A DNA stretch of 20,316 nucleotides, from positions 9,949 to 30,264 of the IMG/VR virus record IMGVR_UViG_3300001450_006449, one strand, 5' to 3'. The stretch comes from a virus. A model generated the notes under the pieces. The model was not told the DNA's origin. It ran no database searches and worked only from the letters and a program-made list of their open reading frames with translations. Made by a program: the position numbers and the translations under genes. Below, piece after piece: positions 8,102-16,600 of the stretch (positions within the stretch are counted from its first letter, which is position 1; each line of letters begins with the position of its first letter).

Positions 8102-8380
8102 ATGGATATAAGAGGTCTTAAAGAAAATATAATACTGGCAGCTGAGAAGGCTGTAAAGCAATTAGTAAAAGTAGCTAAAGAAGATATTATTAAGTTTGAC
8201 AGTGAAGATGAATTAGCTGCAGATAGATTAAAAAATGCAGCTGCTACTAAAAAATTAGCAATTTTTGATGCCTTTGAAATACTTAAACGAATAGAAGAAG
8301 AAAGAGCTATGCTGGACGGTAAAGTAGCTGAAAATAAAAACAATACACCTAAAGGTTTTGCAGAGTCACGATCAAAATAG
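8102..8380 (+). CDS. Small helical protein, candidate terminase small subunit (92 aa)
   Basis: The protein is almost wholly alpha-helical and charged. Segments such as ENIILAAEKAVKQLVKVAKE, ADRLKNAAATKKLAIFDAFE and LKRIEEERAML give amphipathic helices suited to oligomerisation or coiled coils. A disordered tail follows (from ~residue 77, KVAENKNNTPKGF). It starts at the base after the oxygenase stop and ends 13 nt before the preferred terminase start. A small helical protein directly upstream of the large terminase is the classical position of the DNA-recognising small subunit, which forms a ring and hands DNA to the motor. No helix-turn-helix is obvious, so this rests on position and composition only. 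Confidence 0.55.
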   Translation: MDIRGLKENIILAAEKAVKQLVKVAKEDIIKFDSEDELAADRLKNAAATKKLAIFDAFEILKRIEEERAMLDGKVAENKNNTPKGFAESRSK

Positions 8381-8393
8381 TCTACATAAAGTT

Positions 8394-10604
8394 ATGCACA
8401 ATATTGTGCCTAAGTCAGTTATCACTAATAAAAATAGAGGTAGGACTTGGTTGTATGGTTATAACGAAAAGTATGATATAGTTATTATATCTCACGACGG
8501 TACATTAGGAGAAATATATAATATAAATGGATTAAATATTGGATTACCTAAATCCCCTTCTTTAGTTTTTAAAAGATCTAATAAAAAAGAAGAACAATAT
8601 TGGCAGCCTTCCACTCTACCAAAAATATTAAGTCGTATTAAATCTATCTTTCAATGGCATGAAACTTCAGATGTATTTAAGGCTCAATGGGTTGAGTATA
8701 TTGAAACAGAGTTTGACAGAAGAGAACAAGGTTATTGGTTTATGAATAATGGCACTCCTACATATATTACAGGGACTCATTATATGTATTTACAATGGAC
8801 TAAAATTGATGTAGGAAATCCTGATTTTAGAGAGGCTAATAGAATCTTTTATATTTTTTGGGAAGCATGTAAGGCAGATAAAAGAAGCTTTGGTATGTGT
8901 TATCTAAAAATAAGACGTTCAGGATTTTCATTTATGAGTTCATGTGAAGGGGTAAATAAAGCTACTATAACTAAGGATGCCCGTATAGGTATTCTATCTA
9001 AAACAGGGTCGGATGCGAAGAAAATGTTTACCGATAAAGTAGTTCCTATATCTAATAATTATCCTTTCTTTTTTAAACCTATTCAAGATGGTATGGATAA
9101 GCCTAAAACAGAATTAGCATATAGGGTTCCGGCATCTAAGATTACAAAAAAGAATATGCATACCTTGGCCGACGAAGAGTTGGAAGGGTTAGATACTACT
9201 ATTGATTGGAAAAATACGGGGGATAATAGTTATGACGGTGAAAAATTACAACTACTACTTCATGATGAGAGTGGTAAATGGGAAAGGCCAGATAATATTC
9301 TAAATAACTGGAGGGTAACTAAAACTTGTTTGCGGTTAGGAAGTAAAATTATAGGAAAATGTATGATGGGTTCTACCTCTAACGCTTTAGATAAAGGGGG
9401 TAGTAATTTTAAATCTTTATATGAAGACTCTATACCCACCAAAAGAAATGCTAATGGTCAGACAAAGAGCGGTTTATATTGTTTGTTTGTTCCAATGGAG
9501 TGGAATTTTGAAGGGTATATAGATAGATATGGGATGCCCGTTTTATATACTCCCACTAAAACTATAATAGGGATTGATGGTGAGGATATTAAAGTAGGCG
9601 CTATTGATTATTGGACTAATGAAGTAGAATCTTTATCTCAAGATGCAGATGCTTTAAATGAATTTTACAGACAGTTTCCCAGAACAGAGTCTCATGCTTT
9701 TAGAGATGAAAGTAAACAATCTTTATTTAACCTTACTAAAATATACCAGCAAGTAGATTATAATGATTCTTTAATTATAGAACACCATACTACCAGAGGA
9801 TCTTTTCAATGGCAAGACGGTGTTAAAGACACAAAAGTTATATGGTCTCCTAATAAAAATGGAAGATTTTTAGTTACATGGACTCCAGGTCCTGGTCTTC
9901 AAAACAGAATGATAACAGAGAGAGGAAATAAGAAACCAGGGAATGAACATTTAGGGTCTTTTGGATGTGACTCTTATGATATATCAGGAGTAGTAGTAGG
10001 GAAGGGGTCTAACGGGGCTCTTCATGGATTAACAAAATTTAACATGGACGACGCTCCCAGTAATGAGTTTTTTTTAGAGTATATAGCTCGACCACAAACT
10101 GCGGAGATATTTTTTGAAGAAGTACTTATGGCTTGTATTTTTTATGGGATGCCTATACTTTGCGAAAACAATAAACCTCGACTTCTTTATCATTTTAAAA
10201 ATAGAGGATATAGAGGATACTGTTTAAATAGGCCAGATAAAACATATAATAAACTTTCTAAAACAGAGAAGGAATTAGGGGGGATCCCTAATAGTTCAGA
10301 AGATGTAAAACAATCTCACGCTTCCGCTATAGAATCATACATTGAAAAGCATGTAGGGGTTGATTTGGAAGGGCAATATAGAGAGACAGACGATATGGGT
10401 AGAATGTATTTTCAACGTACATTAGAGGATTGGGCAAAGTTTGATATAAGTAATAGAACTAAATTTGATGCGGCTATTAGTTCCGGGTTAGCTATCATGG
10501 CTAACCAAAAGCACTTATACACACCATCTAAAGAGAAATCAAAAATAAGTATTAACTTTGCAAGATATAATAATAAGAGTAAACTTAGTAAAATAATTAC
10601 ATGA
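8394..10604 (+). CDS. terL: Terminase large subunit (DNA-packaging ATPase/nuclease)
   Basis: This is the motor that pumps DNA into the prohead and cuts it. Numbered from the ATG at 8394 (736 aa), a GTHYMYLQW segment lies at ~127. A deviant Walker A follows (Lys172, then RRSGFSFMSS from 174). The Walker B LLLHDE ends at Asp291-Glu292 and is followed by SGKW. The C-terminal RNase H-like nuclease has GCDSYD (Asp526, Asp529) and a later acidic CENNKPR segment. The length and the RRxGxS motif agree with crAss-like terminases as I recall them. A longer frame begins at a TTG at 8358, overlapping the previous gene by 23 nt. I prefer the ATG because every other start here is ATG. The stop overlaps the portal start (ATGA at 10601), which suggests coupled translation. 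Confidence 0.9.
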   Translation: MHNIVPKSVITNKNRGRTWLYGYNEKYDIVIISHDGTLGEIYNINGLNIGLPKSPSLVFKRSNKKEEQYWQPSTLPKILSRIKSIFQWHETSDVFKAQWVEYIETEFDRREQGYWFMNNGTPTYITGTHYMYLQWTKIDVGNPDFREANRIFYIFWEACKADKRSFGMCYLKIRRSGFSFMSSCEGVNKATITKDARIGILSKTGSDAKKMFTDKVVPISNNYPFFFKPIQDGMDKPKTELAYRVPASKITKKNMHTLADEELEGLDTTIDWKNTGDNSYDGEKLQLLLHDESGKWERPDNILNNWRVTKTCLRLGSKIIGKCMMGSTSNALDKGGSNFKSLYEDSIPTKRNANGQTKSGLYCLFVPMEWNFEGYIDRYGMPVLYTPTKTIIGIDGEDIKVGAIDYWTNEVESLSQDADALNEFYRQFPRTESHAFRDESKQSLFNLTKIYQQVDYNDSLIIEHHTTRGSFQWQDGVKDTKVIWSPNKNGRFLVTWTPGPGLQNRMITERGNKKPGNEHLGSFGCDSYDISGVVVGKGSNGALHGLTKFNMDDAPSNEFFLEYIARPQTAEIFFEEVLMACIFYGMPILCENNKPRLLYHFKNRGYRGYCLNRPDKTYNKLSKTEKELGGIPNSSEDVKQSHASAIESYIEKHVGVDLEGQYRETDDMGRMYFQRTLEDWAKFDISNRTKFDAAISSGLAIMANQKHLYTPSKEKSKISINFARYNNKSKLSKIIT

Positions 10605-13036
10605 AAGCAGTAAAAATAGATATACAATCTGCTGTCTTTCCAGATCAATTTGTATCCGACAGTAAAAAGGCAACTCAAGAGTTCGGATTACAGGTAGGTC
10701 AGGCTATACAATACGAGTGGTTTAGAAAAGATGGCATGAATTGTAGGTTCTACAATCAATGGGCTGACTTTAATAGATTACGGTTATATGCCAGGGGAGA
10801 ACAGTCAATAGCAAAATACAAAAACGAATTAGCAGTAGACGGAGATTTATCTTATTTAAATTTAGATTGGACTCCAATTCCTATTATCCCTAAATTTGTG
10901 GATATAGTAGTTAACGGAATGTCTGACAGATTATTTAAAGTTAACTGTGTTGCTTCTGATGCTATGTCAGCAGAAAAAAGAAATCAATTCCAAAAAATGG
11001 TGGAGGTTAATGTTGCGGCACAAGATTTATTCCATCAAGTAGAAAGAGATTTTAAAATGGAAGTATTTCAGGTAGACCCAAAAACTTTACCTCAAAGTGA
11101 CACTGAAATGGAATTATATATGCAACTTAATTATAAGCCTGCGATAGAGATAGCTAATGAAATAGCTATTAATACCATGCTTGAAGAAAACCATTATCAA
11201 GATGTAAGAAAGCGAGTTGATATGGATCTAACAACTTTAGGGGTGGGAATTAGTAAACACATGTTTCAGCAGGGTGACGGTATTCGTGTAGAGTATGTAG
11301 ATCCAGCGAACGTGGTATATAGTTATACGGAAGATCCTTATTTTAAAGATGTTTTTTATTGGGGAGAAATTAAAACTGTACCTATTACTGAAGTTTTAAA
11401 AATAAACCCAGACTTAACAACTAAAGATTTAGAAGAAATATCAGAATACAGTCAAGCTTGGTATGATTATTATAATACAGCTCAAATGTATGAGAATAGT
11501 ATGTTTGCCAGAGATAGCTGTACTTTACTTTTCTTTAATTATAAAACTACAAATAGTTTTGTTTATAAAAAGAAAAAAACTGGAGAAGGAACATTTAAAA
11601 CTGTAGAGAAAGACGATGAGTTTAATCCTCCTGAAGAAATGATGGAAGAGGGTAATTTTGAAAGAGTAGAAAAAAGGATTGATGTGTGGTATGATGGAGT
11701 AATGGTAATGGGAAGTAATATGTTGTTGAAGTGGGAAATGATGGAGAATATGGTAAGACCTAATTCTGCTAATCAATATGCTATGTCCAACTATGTTGCA
11801 TGCGCCCCAAGAATGTATAAAGGAGCGTTAGACTCGTTAGTAAGAAGAATGATTCCTTTTGCTGATTTAATTCAGATTACTCATTTAAAAATCCAACAAG
11901 TAGTTTCAAAAGTAGTGCCAGATGGAGTGTTTATAGATGCTGACGGATTAAGTGAGGTAGACTTAGGAACGGGGAATGCTTATGATCCTTCTGACGCATT
12001 AAGACTTTATTTTCAAACAGGTAGTGTTGTTGGTAGAAGTTATACTCAGGATGGGGAATATAACAATGCTAAAGTTCCTATTACCCAACTTACATCAAAC
12101 AGTGGGAGTAGTAAAATGCAAATGCTTATAGGTAACTATAATCATTATCTCAATATGATTAGACAAGTTACGGGATTAAATGAAGCGAGAGATGCTTCTA
12201 CGCCAGATCCAAATTCATTAGTAGGTGTTCAGAAATTAGCAGCATTAAATTCTAATGTAGCTACCAGACATATTCTTAATTCAAGTCTTTATATAACACG
12301 AACTTTATCCGAAGCTTTATCTATTAGAACTGCGGATATATTAGAATATGCAGACTTTAAAGATGAGTTTGCTATGCAAATTGGTAAATATAATTTAGGT
12401 ATAATAGAAGAAATTAAAAACCTTTATTTATATGATTTCGGAATATTTATAGAAATGTCTCCTGATGAAGAACAAAGAGCTCAATTAGAAGCTAATATTC
12501 AAATGGCTTTACAAAAAGGAGGGATTGATTTAGAAGACGCTATTGATATTAGAACGATTAATAATTTAAAAATGGCTAATCAACTGTTGAAGGTAAAAAG
12601 AAAACAAAACCAAAAAGAGAAACAACAGCAAGAGATGGAGAAGCAAGCTATGCAAGGTCAGCAACAACAAGCTTTACAGCAGCAAGCTGCTCAATCTAAG
12701 ATGCAGCAAACTCAGGCAGAGATACAAGCTAAGATCCAAATAAAACAAGCTGAGATTGCTTTTGAAATTGAAAAACAAAATAATGAGGCTGACTTAAAAC
12801 GTAGGTTAATGGATGTTGAGTTTAGGTATAATATGCAAATAAGAGGTATGGAGCAGCAACAAATAGATACGAGGGAGCAGAAAAAAGAAGACGGTAAATC
12901 TCAAAGAATTGCAGAAGGTAACACTCAGCAATCTAAAATGATTACTCAAAGAAAAACAGGAGGATCTCCTATAAACTTTGAATCTAATGAGGATAGTTTA
13001 GATGGTTTTGATTTATCAGAATTTGATCCAAGGTAA
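10601..13036 (+). CDS. Portal protein (811 aa)
   Basis: This should be the dodecameric portal at the head vertex through which DNA enters and to which the tail attaches. Supporting points are its position directly after the terminase, its length (~800 aa, usual for large podophage portals), and an N-terminal region ending in YLNLDWTPIPIIPKFVDIVV (~85-104). The last is a signature I associate with crAss-like portals. The body is mixed alpha/beta with RMIPFADLIQITHLK and a long helical region before residue 660. Residues ~664-785 are extremely rich in Gln, Lys and Glu and predict a long coiled coil. They are followed by a GGSP linker and an acidic end (NEDSLDGFDLSEFDPR). The coiled-coil tail could project into the head or crown. 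The gene shares ATGA with the terminase gene. Confidence 0.88.
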   Translation: MKAVKIDIQSAVFPDQFVSDSKKATQEFGLQVGQAIQYEWFRKDGMNCRFYNQWADFNRLRLYARGEQSIAKYKNELAVDGDLSYLNLDWTPIPIIPKFVDIVVNGMSDRLFKVNCVASDAMSAEKRNQFQKMVEVNVAAQDLFHQVERDFKMEVFQVDPKTLPQSDTEMELYMQLNYKPAIEIANEIAINTMLEENHYQDVRKRVDMDLTTLGVGISKHMFQQGDGIRVEYVDPANVVYSYTEDPYFKDVFYWGEIKTVPITEVLKINPDLTTKDLEEISEYSQAWYDYYNTAQMYENSMFARDSCTLLFFNYKTTNSFVYKKKKTGEGTFKTVEKDDEFNPPEEMMEEGNFERVEKRIDVWYDGVMVMGSNMLLKWEMMENMVRPNSANQYAMSNYVACAPRMYKGALDSLVRRMIPFADLIQITHLKIQQVVSKVVPDGVFIDADGLSEVDLGTGNAYDPSDALRLYFQTGSVVGRSYTQDGEYNNAKVPITQLTSNSGSSKMQMLIGNYNHYLNMIRQVTGLNEARDASTPDPNSLVGVQKLAALNSNVATRHILNSSLYITRTLSEALSIRTADILEYADFKDEFAMQIGKYNLGIIEEIKNLYLYDFGIFIEMSPDEEQRAQLEANIQMALQKGGIDLEDAIDIRTINNLKMANQLLKVKRKQNQKEKQQQEMEKQAMQGQQQQALQQQAAQSKMQQTQAEIQAKIQIKQAEIAFEIEKQNNEADLKRRLMDVEFRYNMQIRGMEQQQIDTREQKKEDGKSQRIAEGNTQQSKMITQRKTGGSPINFESNEDSLDGFDLSEFDPR

Positions 13037-13064
13037 TAGCTTAAAAAAATAATTAAATTAAAAC

Positions 13065-13072
13065 TAACTTTG
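13065..13072 (+). promoter_or_regulatory. Bacteroidota-type promoter -7 box upstream of scaffold and capsid genes
   Basis: TAACTTTG matches the Bacteroidota -7 consensus TAnnTTTG. It lies in the 57-nt A/T-rich gap between portal and scaffold genes, 21 nt before the ATG at 13094. No clear -33 TTTG is visible. It would drive the scaffold and major capsid genes as one unit ending at the terminator at 15671. Confidence 0.55.
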
Positions 13073-13093
13073 TAAAAATTAAATTAAATAAAA

Positions 13094-14212
13094 ATGGAAG
13101 ATCAAAAAATTGTAGTAAAAGAAGTAACGGGTATTGAAGAAAAGTCTACTCAAGAAATTGAAGCAAGTCTACTTCAAAAACACGAAGAAAAAATTCAAGA
13201 AGAAAATACTGTAGATACTCAGACAGAAGAAACAGTAGACCTTTCAGTAAAAAAAGAAGAGCAAGAAGGGTTAGATGAAAAAAGTATTCTTTCTTATATT
13301 AAAGAAAGGTACGATAAAGACATATCTTCAGTAGATGAGCTATTTTCAACTACTAAAGATAATGAAGATTTACCTGAAGATGTTTCGGCATACTTTACGT
13401 ATAAAAAAGAAACTGGACGTGGAATTGAGGACTTTGTAAAATTACAACAGGACTATGATAACATGGACAGTGATAGGTTGTTGTCTCAATATTATTCTCA
13501 CACTGAAGAAGGTTTAGATAGTGAAGATATTAAAGACTTAATGATAGATAAATTTGGTTATGATCAAGATTTAGATGAGCCAAAAGAAATTAAGAAAATT
13601 GAGAGAGCAAAGAAAAGAGAACTTGTAAAAGCTAAGAAGTTTTTTAATGAACAAAAAGATAAATATAAAACTCCTCTTGAGTCAAGTGGAAGTGGGTTAT
13701 CTGATGAGGACAAAGAAAAATTTCAAGGTTATAAAAGTTATATAGAGGAGTCTACCAGCGCTCAAGAAGCACAGAAAAGAAGGTATGATTATTTTTTAAA
13801 TAAGACCGACGAGGTCTTTAACGATGAGTTCAAAGGTTTTGAGTTCAATATCGGAGAAAAAGAATTTACATTCCAACCTGGTGATGGTAAAGAGTTAAAA
13901 AGTAAACAATCAGATGTTAACAATTTCGTAGGTAAATTTATGGATAAGGAAACAGGAATGATTAGTGACGCTAAAGGTTACCATCGCGCAATGGCTGTAG
14001 CAATGAATATTGATAAATTTGCTGAATTTTTCTATAACCAAGGGGTAACCGAGGCTGTAGATAATGTAAGTAAAAAATCAAAAAACATAAACATGGATAT
14101 GCGAAACTCCCCAGGGTCACCGCGTAAAGATGGGCTGCAAATTAAAGCTGTTGGCGACACAAGCAGTGGTAAAGGGCTTAAAATTAGAAGTATTAAAAAA
14201 AGTGTAAATTAA
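13094..14212 (+). CDS. Putative capsid scaffolding protein (372 aa)
   Basis: The protein is highly charged and mostly acidic, with predicted helices and low-complexity linkers. Glu-rich residues 1-60 are probably disordered. A charged helix lies around residues 160-200 (EIKKIERAKKRELVKAKKFF). A more globular part follows (FEFNIGEKEFTFQPGDGKEL), and the C-terminus is basic (GLKIRSIKKSVN). Acidic helical proteins with a small basic C-terminal domain, encoded between portal and major capsid genes, are typically scaffolds that guide capsid assembly and are then removed. The start ATG has the leader ATTAAATAAAA and lies 22 nt after the -7 box. No protease motif is visible. The call rests on position and composition, not on a recognised domain. 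Confidence 0.7.
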   Translation: MEDQKIVVKEVTGIEEKSTQEIEASLLQKHEEKIQEENTVDTQTEETVDLSVKKEEQEGLDEKSILSYIKERYDKDISSVDELFSTTKDNEDLPEDVSAYFTYKKETGRGIEDFVKLQQDYDNMDSDRLLSQYYSHTEEGLDSEDIKDLMIDKFGYDQDLDEPKEIKKIERAKKRELVKAKKFFNEQKDKYKTPLESSGSGLSDEDKEKFQGYKSYIEESTSAQEAQKRRYDYFLNKTDEVFNDEFKGFEFNIGEKEFTFQPGDGKELKSKQSDVNNFVGKFMDKETGMISDAKGYHRAMAVAMNIDKFAEFFYNQGVTEAVDNVSKKSKNINMDMRNSPGSPRKDGLQIKAVGDTSSGKGLKIRSIKKSVN

Positions 14213-14227
14213 AAAAATTTAGAAATT

Positions 14228-15658
14228 ATGGCAGTAAATGCAACACCAGGGTTTGACCTCCAGCCAAGTGCGGAGCGAGTAGCCCTACCAAGTAACTACA
14301 TTACTAACTTTGATTTTCTTAATCAGTATCTTCCAGATACATATGAGAAAGAATTTGAAAGATATGGTAATAGAACAGTAGCTTCATTCTTAAGAATGGT
14401 AGGCGCTGAAATGCCTTCAAACTCAGACATGATAAAATGGGCTGAACAAGGAAGGTTACATAGTAAATATACAGATTGTGCTATCACAGCTGGTGCAACA
14501 ACGGCAGCGGGTACTATTACTGTTAGTGACGTGTTAAATCCAGTAGGCTCAAACATCGCAGTAAGAGTAGGTCAAACTATTTTTATCTCTGATAATGCAG
14601 CGGGTTCTACTAATTCAAACAAAGCAATTGTAACGGCTGTACCAACGGCTAACACAATTACGGTAGCGTTTTATGAAGCAGTACTAACAGTTCCAGTAGG
14701 TGCTGGACAAGTTTCTATAATGATCTATGGTTCTGAGTTCGCTAAAGGAACTTCAGGAATGGTTGATTCATTAGAGGCTAACGATGTATTCTTTGACAAC
14801 AAACCAATTATCATTAAGGATACTTACGAGGTAAGTGGTTCTGACATGGCTCAAATTGGATGGGTTGAAATCTCTACTGAAAATGGTGGATCAGGATACC
14901 TATGGTACATGAAGTCTGAGCATGAAACAAGATTACGTTTTGAAGACTACTTAGAAACAGCAATGATTGAAGCAGTTCCTGCGGAAGCAGCATCAGGGGC
15001 GGCAGATTACTTACAAAGTGTAGGTGCTGGTCTTGGAACAGCTAACGGATCTGGTTCTGAAGGAGTATTCCATGTAGTAGGAACAAGAGGAAATGTATGG
15101 GGCGGTGGTAACCCAACTACTCTTGCAGGTTTTGACTCTATTATTCAGAGATTAGATAAGCAAGGTGCTATTGAAGAAAATGTTCTTTTTGTTAACCGTC
15201 AATTCTCATTTGATATTGATGATATGTTAGCTGCTCAAAACTCTTATGGAGCGGGTGGTACATCATATGGTCTATTTGATAATGATGAAGAAATGGCTCT
15301 TAACTTAGGGTTCACAGGATTCCGTAGAGGTTATGACTTTTATAAGTCTGACTGGAAGTATTTAAATGATGCTTCAATGAGAGGAGATACTGTTGGTGGT
15401 GGAATCAATGGACTTTTAGTTCCAGCTGGATCTACTTCTGTATACGATCAAATCTTAGGTAAAAATGCAAAGCGTCCTTTCTTACACGTTAGATATAGAG
15501 CGTCTGAGACTGAAGACAGAAGATATAAAACTTGGATCACTGGTTCTGCTGGTGGAGCAAGAACATCTTCTTTAGATGCAATGCAGGTTAACTTCTTGAG
15601 TGAAAGAGCTTGTTGTACTTTAGGTGCAAACAACTTCTTCTTATTCCAAGATGCATAA
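14228..15658 (+). CDS. Major capsid protein, HK97-like fold (476 aa)
   Basis: This should form the icosahedral shell. The N-terminal region has QYLPDTYEKEFERYGNRT (33-50), FLRMVGAEMP (54-63) and WAEQGRLH (71-78), which I recognise as a signature of crAss-like major capsid proteins. Residues ~84-168 form a Thr/Ala/Val-rich, strand-like insertion, probably a surface or Ig-like domain. After it the sequence returns to capsid-like segments (FAKGTSGMVDSLEAN, VFFDNKPIIIKDTYEVS, then HVRYRASETEDRRYKTW near the C-terminus). No propeptide cleavage site is obvious. The gene lies 15 nt after the scaffold gene without a promoter box of its own, and a strong terminator follows 12 nt after the stop. Its codons are richer in TTC and AAC than neighbouring genes, as expected of a very highly expressed protein. 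Confidence 0.92.
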   Translation: MAVNATPGFDLQPSAERVALPSNYITNFDFLNQYLPDTYEKEFERYGNRTVASFLRMVGAEMPSNSDMIKWAEQGRLHSKYTDCAITAGATTAAGTITVSDVLNPVGSNIAVRVGQTIFISDNAAGSTNSNKAIVTAVPTANTITVAFYEAVLTVPVGAGQVSIMIYGSEFAKGTSGMVDSLEANDVFFDNKPIIIKDTYEVSGSDMAQIGWVEISTENGGSGYLWYMKSEHETRLRFEDYLETAMIEAVPAEAASGAADYLQSVGAGLGTANGSGSEGVFHVVGTRGNVWGGGNPTTLAGFDSIIQRLDKQGAIEENVLFVNRQFSFDIDDMLAAQNSYGAGGTSYGLFDNDEEMALNLGFTGFRRGYDFYKSDWKYLNDASMRGDTVGGGINGLLVPAGSTSVYDQILGKNAKRPFLHVRYRASETEDRRYKTWITGSAGGARTSSLDAMQVNFLSERACCTLGANNFFLFQDA

Positions 15659-15670
15659 TCAGTAATATTC

Positions 15671-15703
15671 AAGGGGGAGGATTAACCTCCTCCCCTTTTT
15701 TTT
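15671..15703 (+). terminator. Rho-independent terminator after the capsid gene
   Basis: An 11-bp G/C-rich stem (arms 15671-15681 and 15688-15698, with one G-U pair) closes a 6-nt loop and runs into eight T residues (15696-15703). It begins 12 nt after the capsid stop. Confidence 0.9.
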
Positions 15704-15710
15704 AACTTTA
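15703..15710 (+). promoter_or_regulatory. Weak promoter -7 box after the capsid terminator
   Basis: TAACTTTA differs from TAnnTTTG only in the last base. It sits directly behind the terminator T-run and 16 nt before the ATG at 15727. This is the same arrangement as the two better boxes downstream, which is the main reason for calling it. Confidence 0.4.
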
Positions 15711-15726
15711 ATTAAATTATAATAAA

Positions 15727-16563
15727 ATGAAAAAAACACAAACATACTCCGCTAAGAGTTATAAACTAAAAAACGGGCGATCTCCATTAGCCTACATGCT
15801 TTCTTCACATCATTCTAAGAGATCTAATCTTTTACATTTTGATGAAGACAGTGGTCAAAATCGAGCGTTAAGATATGCTCGTAATCAAAAAAGCCCATTT
15901 GAAGATGAACAAGATGGTAATATAATAATGGAACCTATTATTTTTGAAGATGGATTATTACATGTTGGAAAGCAGAATCAAGTGCTTCAACATTTTCTTT
16001 CTTTACATCCATCAAACGGACATTTGTTTGAAGAGATAAATCAAGCTAAAGATGCTTCTGAGGAATTAGAACTTGAAAACATTGTTTTAGAGGCTCAAAT
16101 TTTAGCTCGTGATTTATCAATAGAAAAACTTACTACTATTGGAAGAGTATTATTAGGAGCTAATGTAGATGCTATGAGTACTGCTGAATTAAAAAGAGAT
16201 GTATTAGTTTTTTCAAGAAATAATCCGTTAGACTTTATAGATATGTTAAACGATCCAAGTTTACAAATTCAAGATGATGTTGTTCTTTTCTTTCAGAACA
16301 GTCTATTAACTTTAAAGAATAAACAAAGAGATGTATATTTTAACTTACTTAATAATAAAAAGAAATTCTTAACAGTTCCATTTGGTGAAGACCCTATGGA
16401 TATTGTGGCTTCATATTGCCAGACAGATGACGGAATTGAAACCTACAAACTTTTAAAAAGAAAGTTAAAAGGGGAAGCTCCTAAATTTGAAATTGAGAAT
16501 GATATAAAAGAAGTGAAGATAGATCTTGAGCCTAAAAAGAAAAAGAAGGCTTCTAAAGAATAG
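15727..16563 (+). CDS. Conserved-looking virion or assembly protein, function unknown (278 aa)
   Basis: The N-terminus is basic (KSYKLKNGRSPLAYMLSSHH). A segment follows with NRALRYARNQKSPFEDEQDG (45-64) and EPIIFEDGLLHV. Next come helices, among them a Glu-rich stretch around 105-125 and a compact RVLLGANVDAMSTAELKRDV segment of about 45 residues. The last resembles small helix-extended-helix modules, but this is weak. The C-terminus is Lys-rich (EPKKKKKASKE) and probably disordered. I do not recognise an enzyme. I have the impression of similar proteins next to capsid genes of marine phages, without a function. It is flanked by terminators on both sides and so is probably expressed alone. 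A minor capsid or internal-head role is possible from position and basic ends. Confidence 0.75.
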   Translation: MKKTQTYSAKSYKLKNGRSPLAYMLSSHHSKRSNLLHFDEDSGQNRALRYARNQKSPFEDEQDGNIIMEPIIFEDGLLHVGKQNQVLQHFLSLHPSNGHLFEEINQAKDASEELELENIVLEAQILARDLSIEKLTTIGRVLLGANVDAMSTAELKRDVLVFSRNNPLDFIDMLNDPSLQIQDDVVLFFQNSLLTLKNKQRDVYFNLLNNKKKFLTVPFGEDPMDIVASYCQTDDGIETYKLLKRKLKGEAPKFEIENDIKEVKIDLEPKKKKKASKE

Positions 16564-16570
16564 TAAAGAG

Positions 16571-16597
16571 AGCACCTTAAATAGGTGCTTTTTTTTT
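16571..16597 (+). terminator. Rho-independent terminator after the 278-aa gene
   Basis: A perfect 7-bp stem (AGCACCT at 16571-16577, AGGTGCT at 16583-16589) with a TAAAT loop is followed by a run of nine T residues ending at 16597. It starts 7 nt after the stop of the upstream gene. Confidence 0.9.
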
Positions 16598-16600
16598 ATG

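Noticed and set aside
8358-8393. TTG start extending the terminase by 12 residues
   Set aside because: It would overlap the preceding gene by 23 nt and use the only non-ATG start in the window. The in-frame ATG at 8394 leaves a normal 13-nt spacer. It is not excluded.
11525-11776. Minus-strand frame of 83 codons in the portal gene, rich in His, Phe and Ser
   Set aside because: It is an antisense shadow of an AT-rich, Glu/Met-rich portal stretch. It has no leader, promoter or plausible protein composition.
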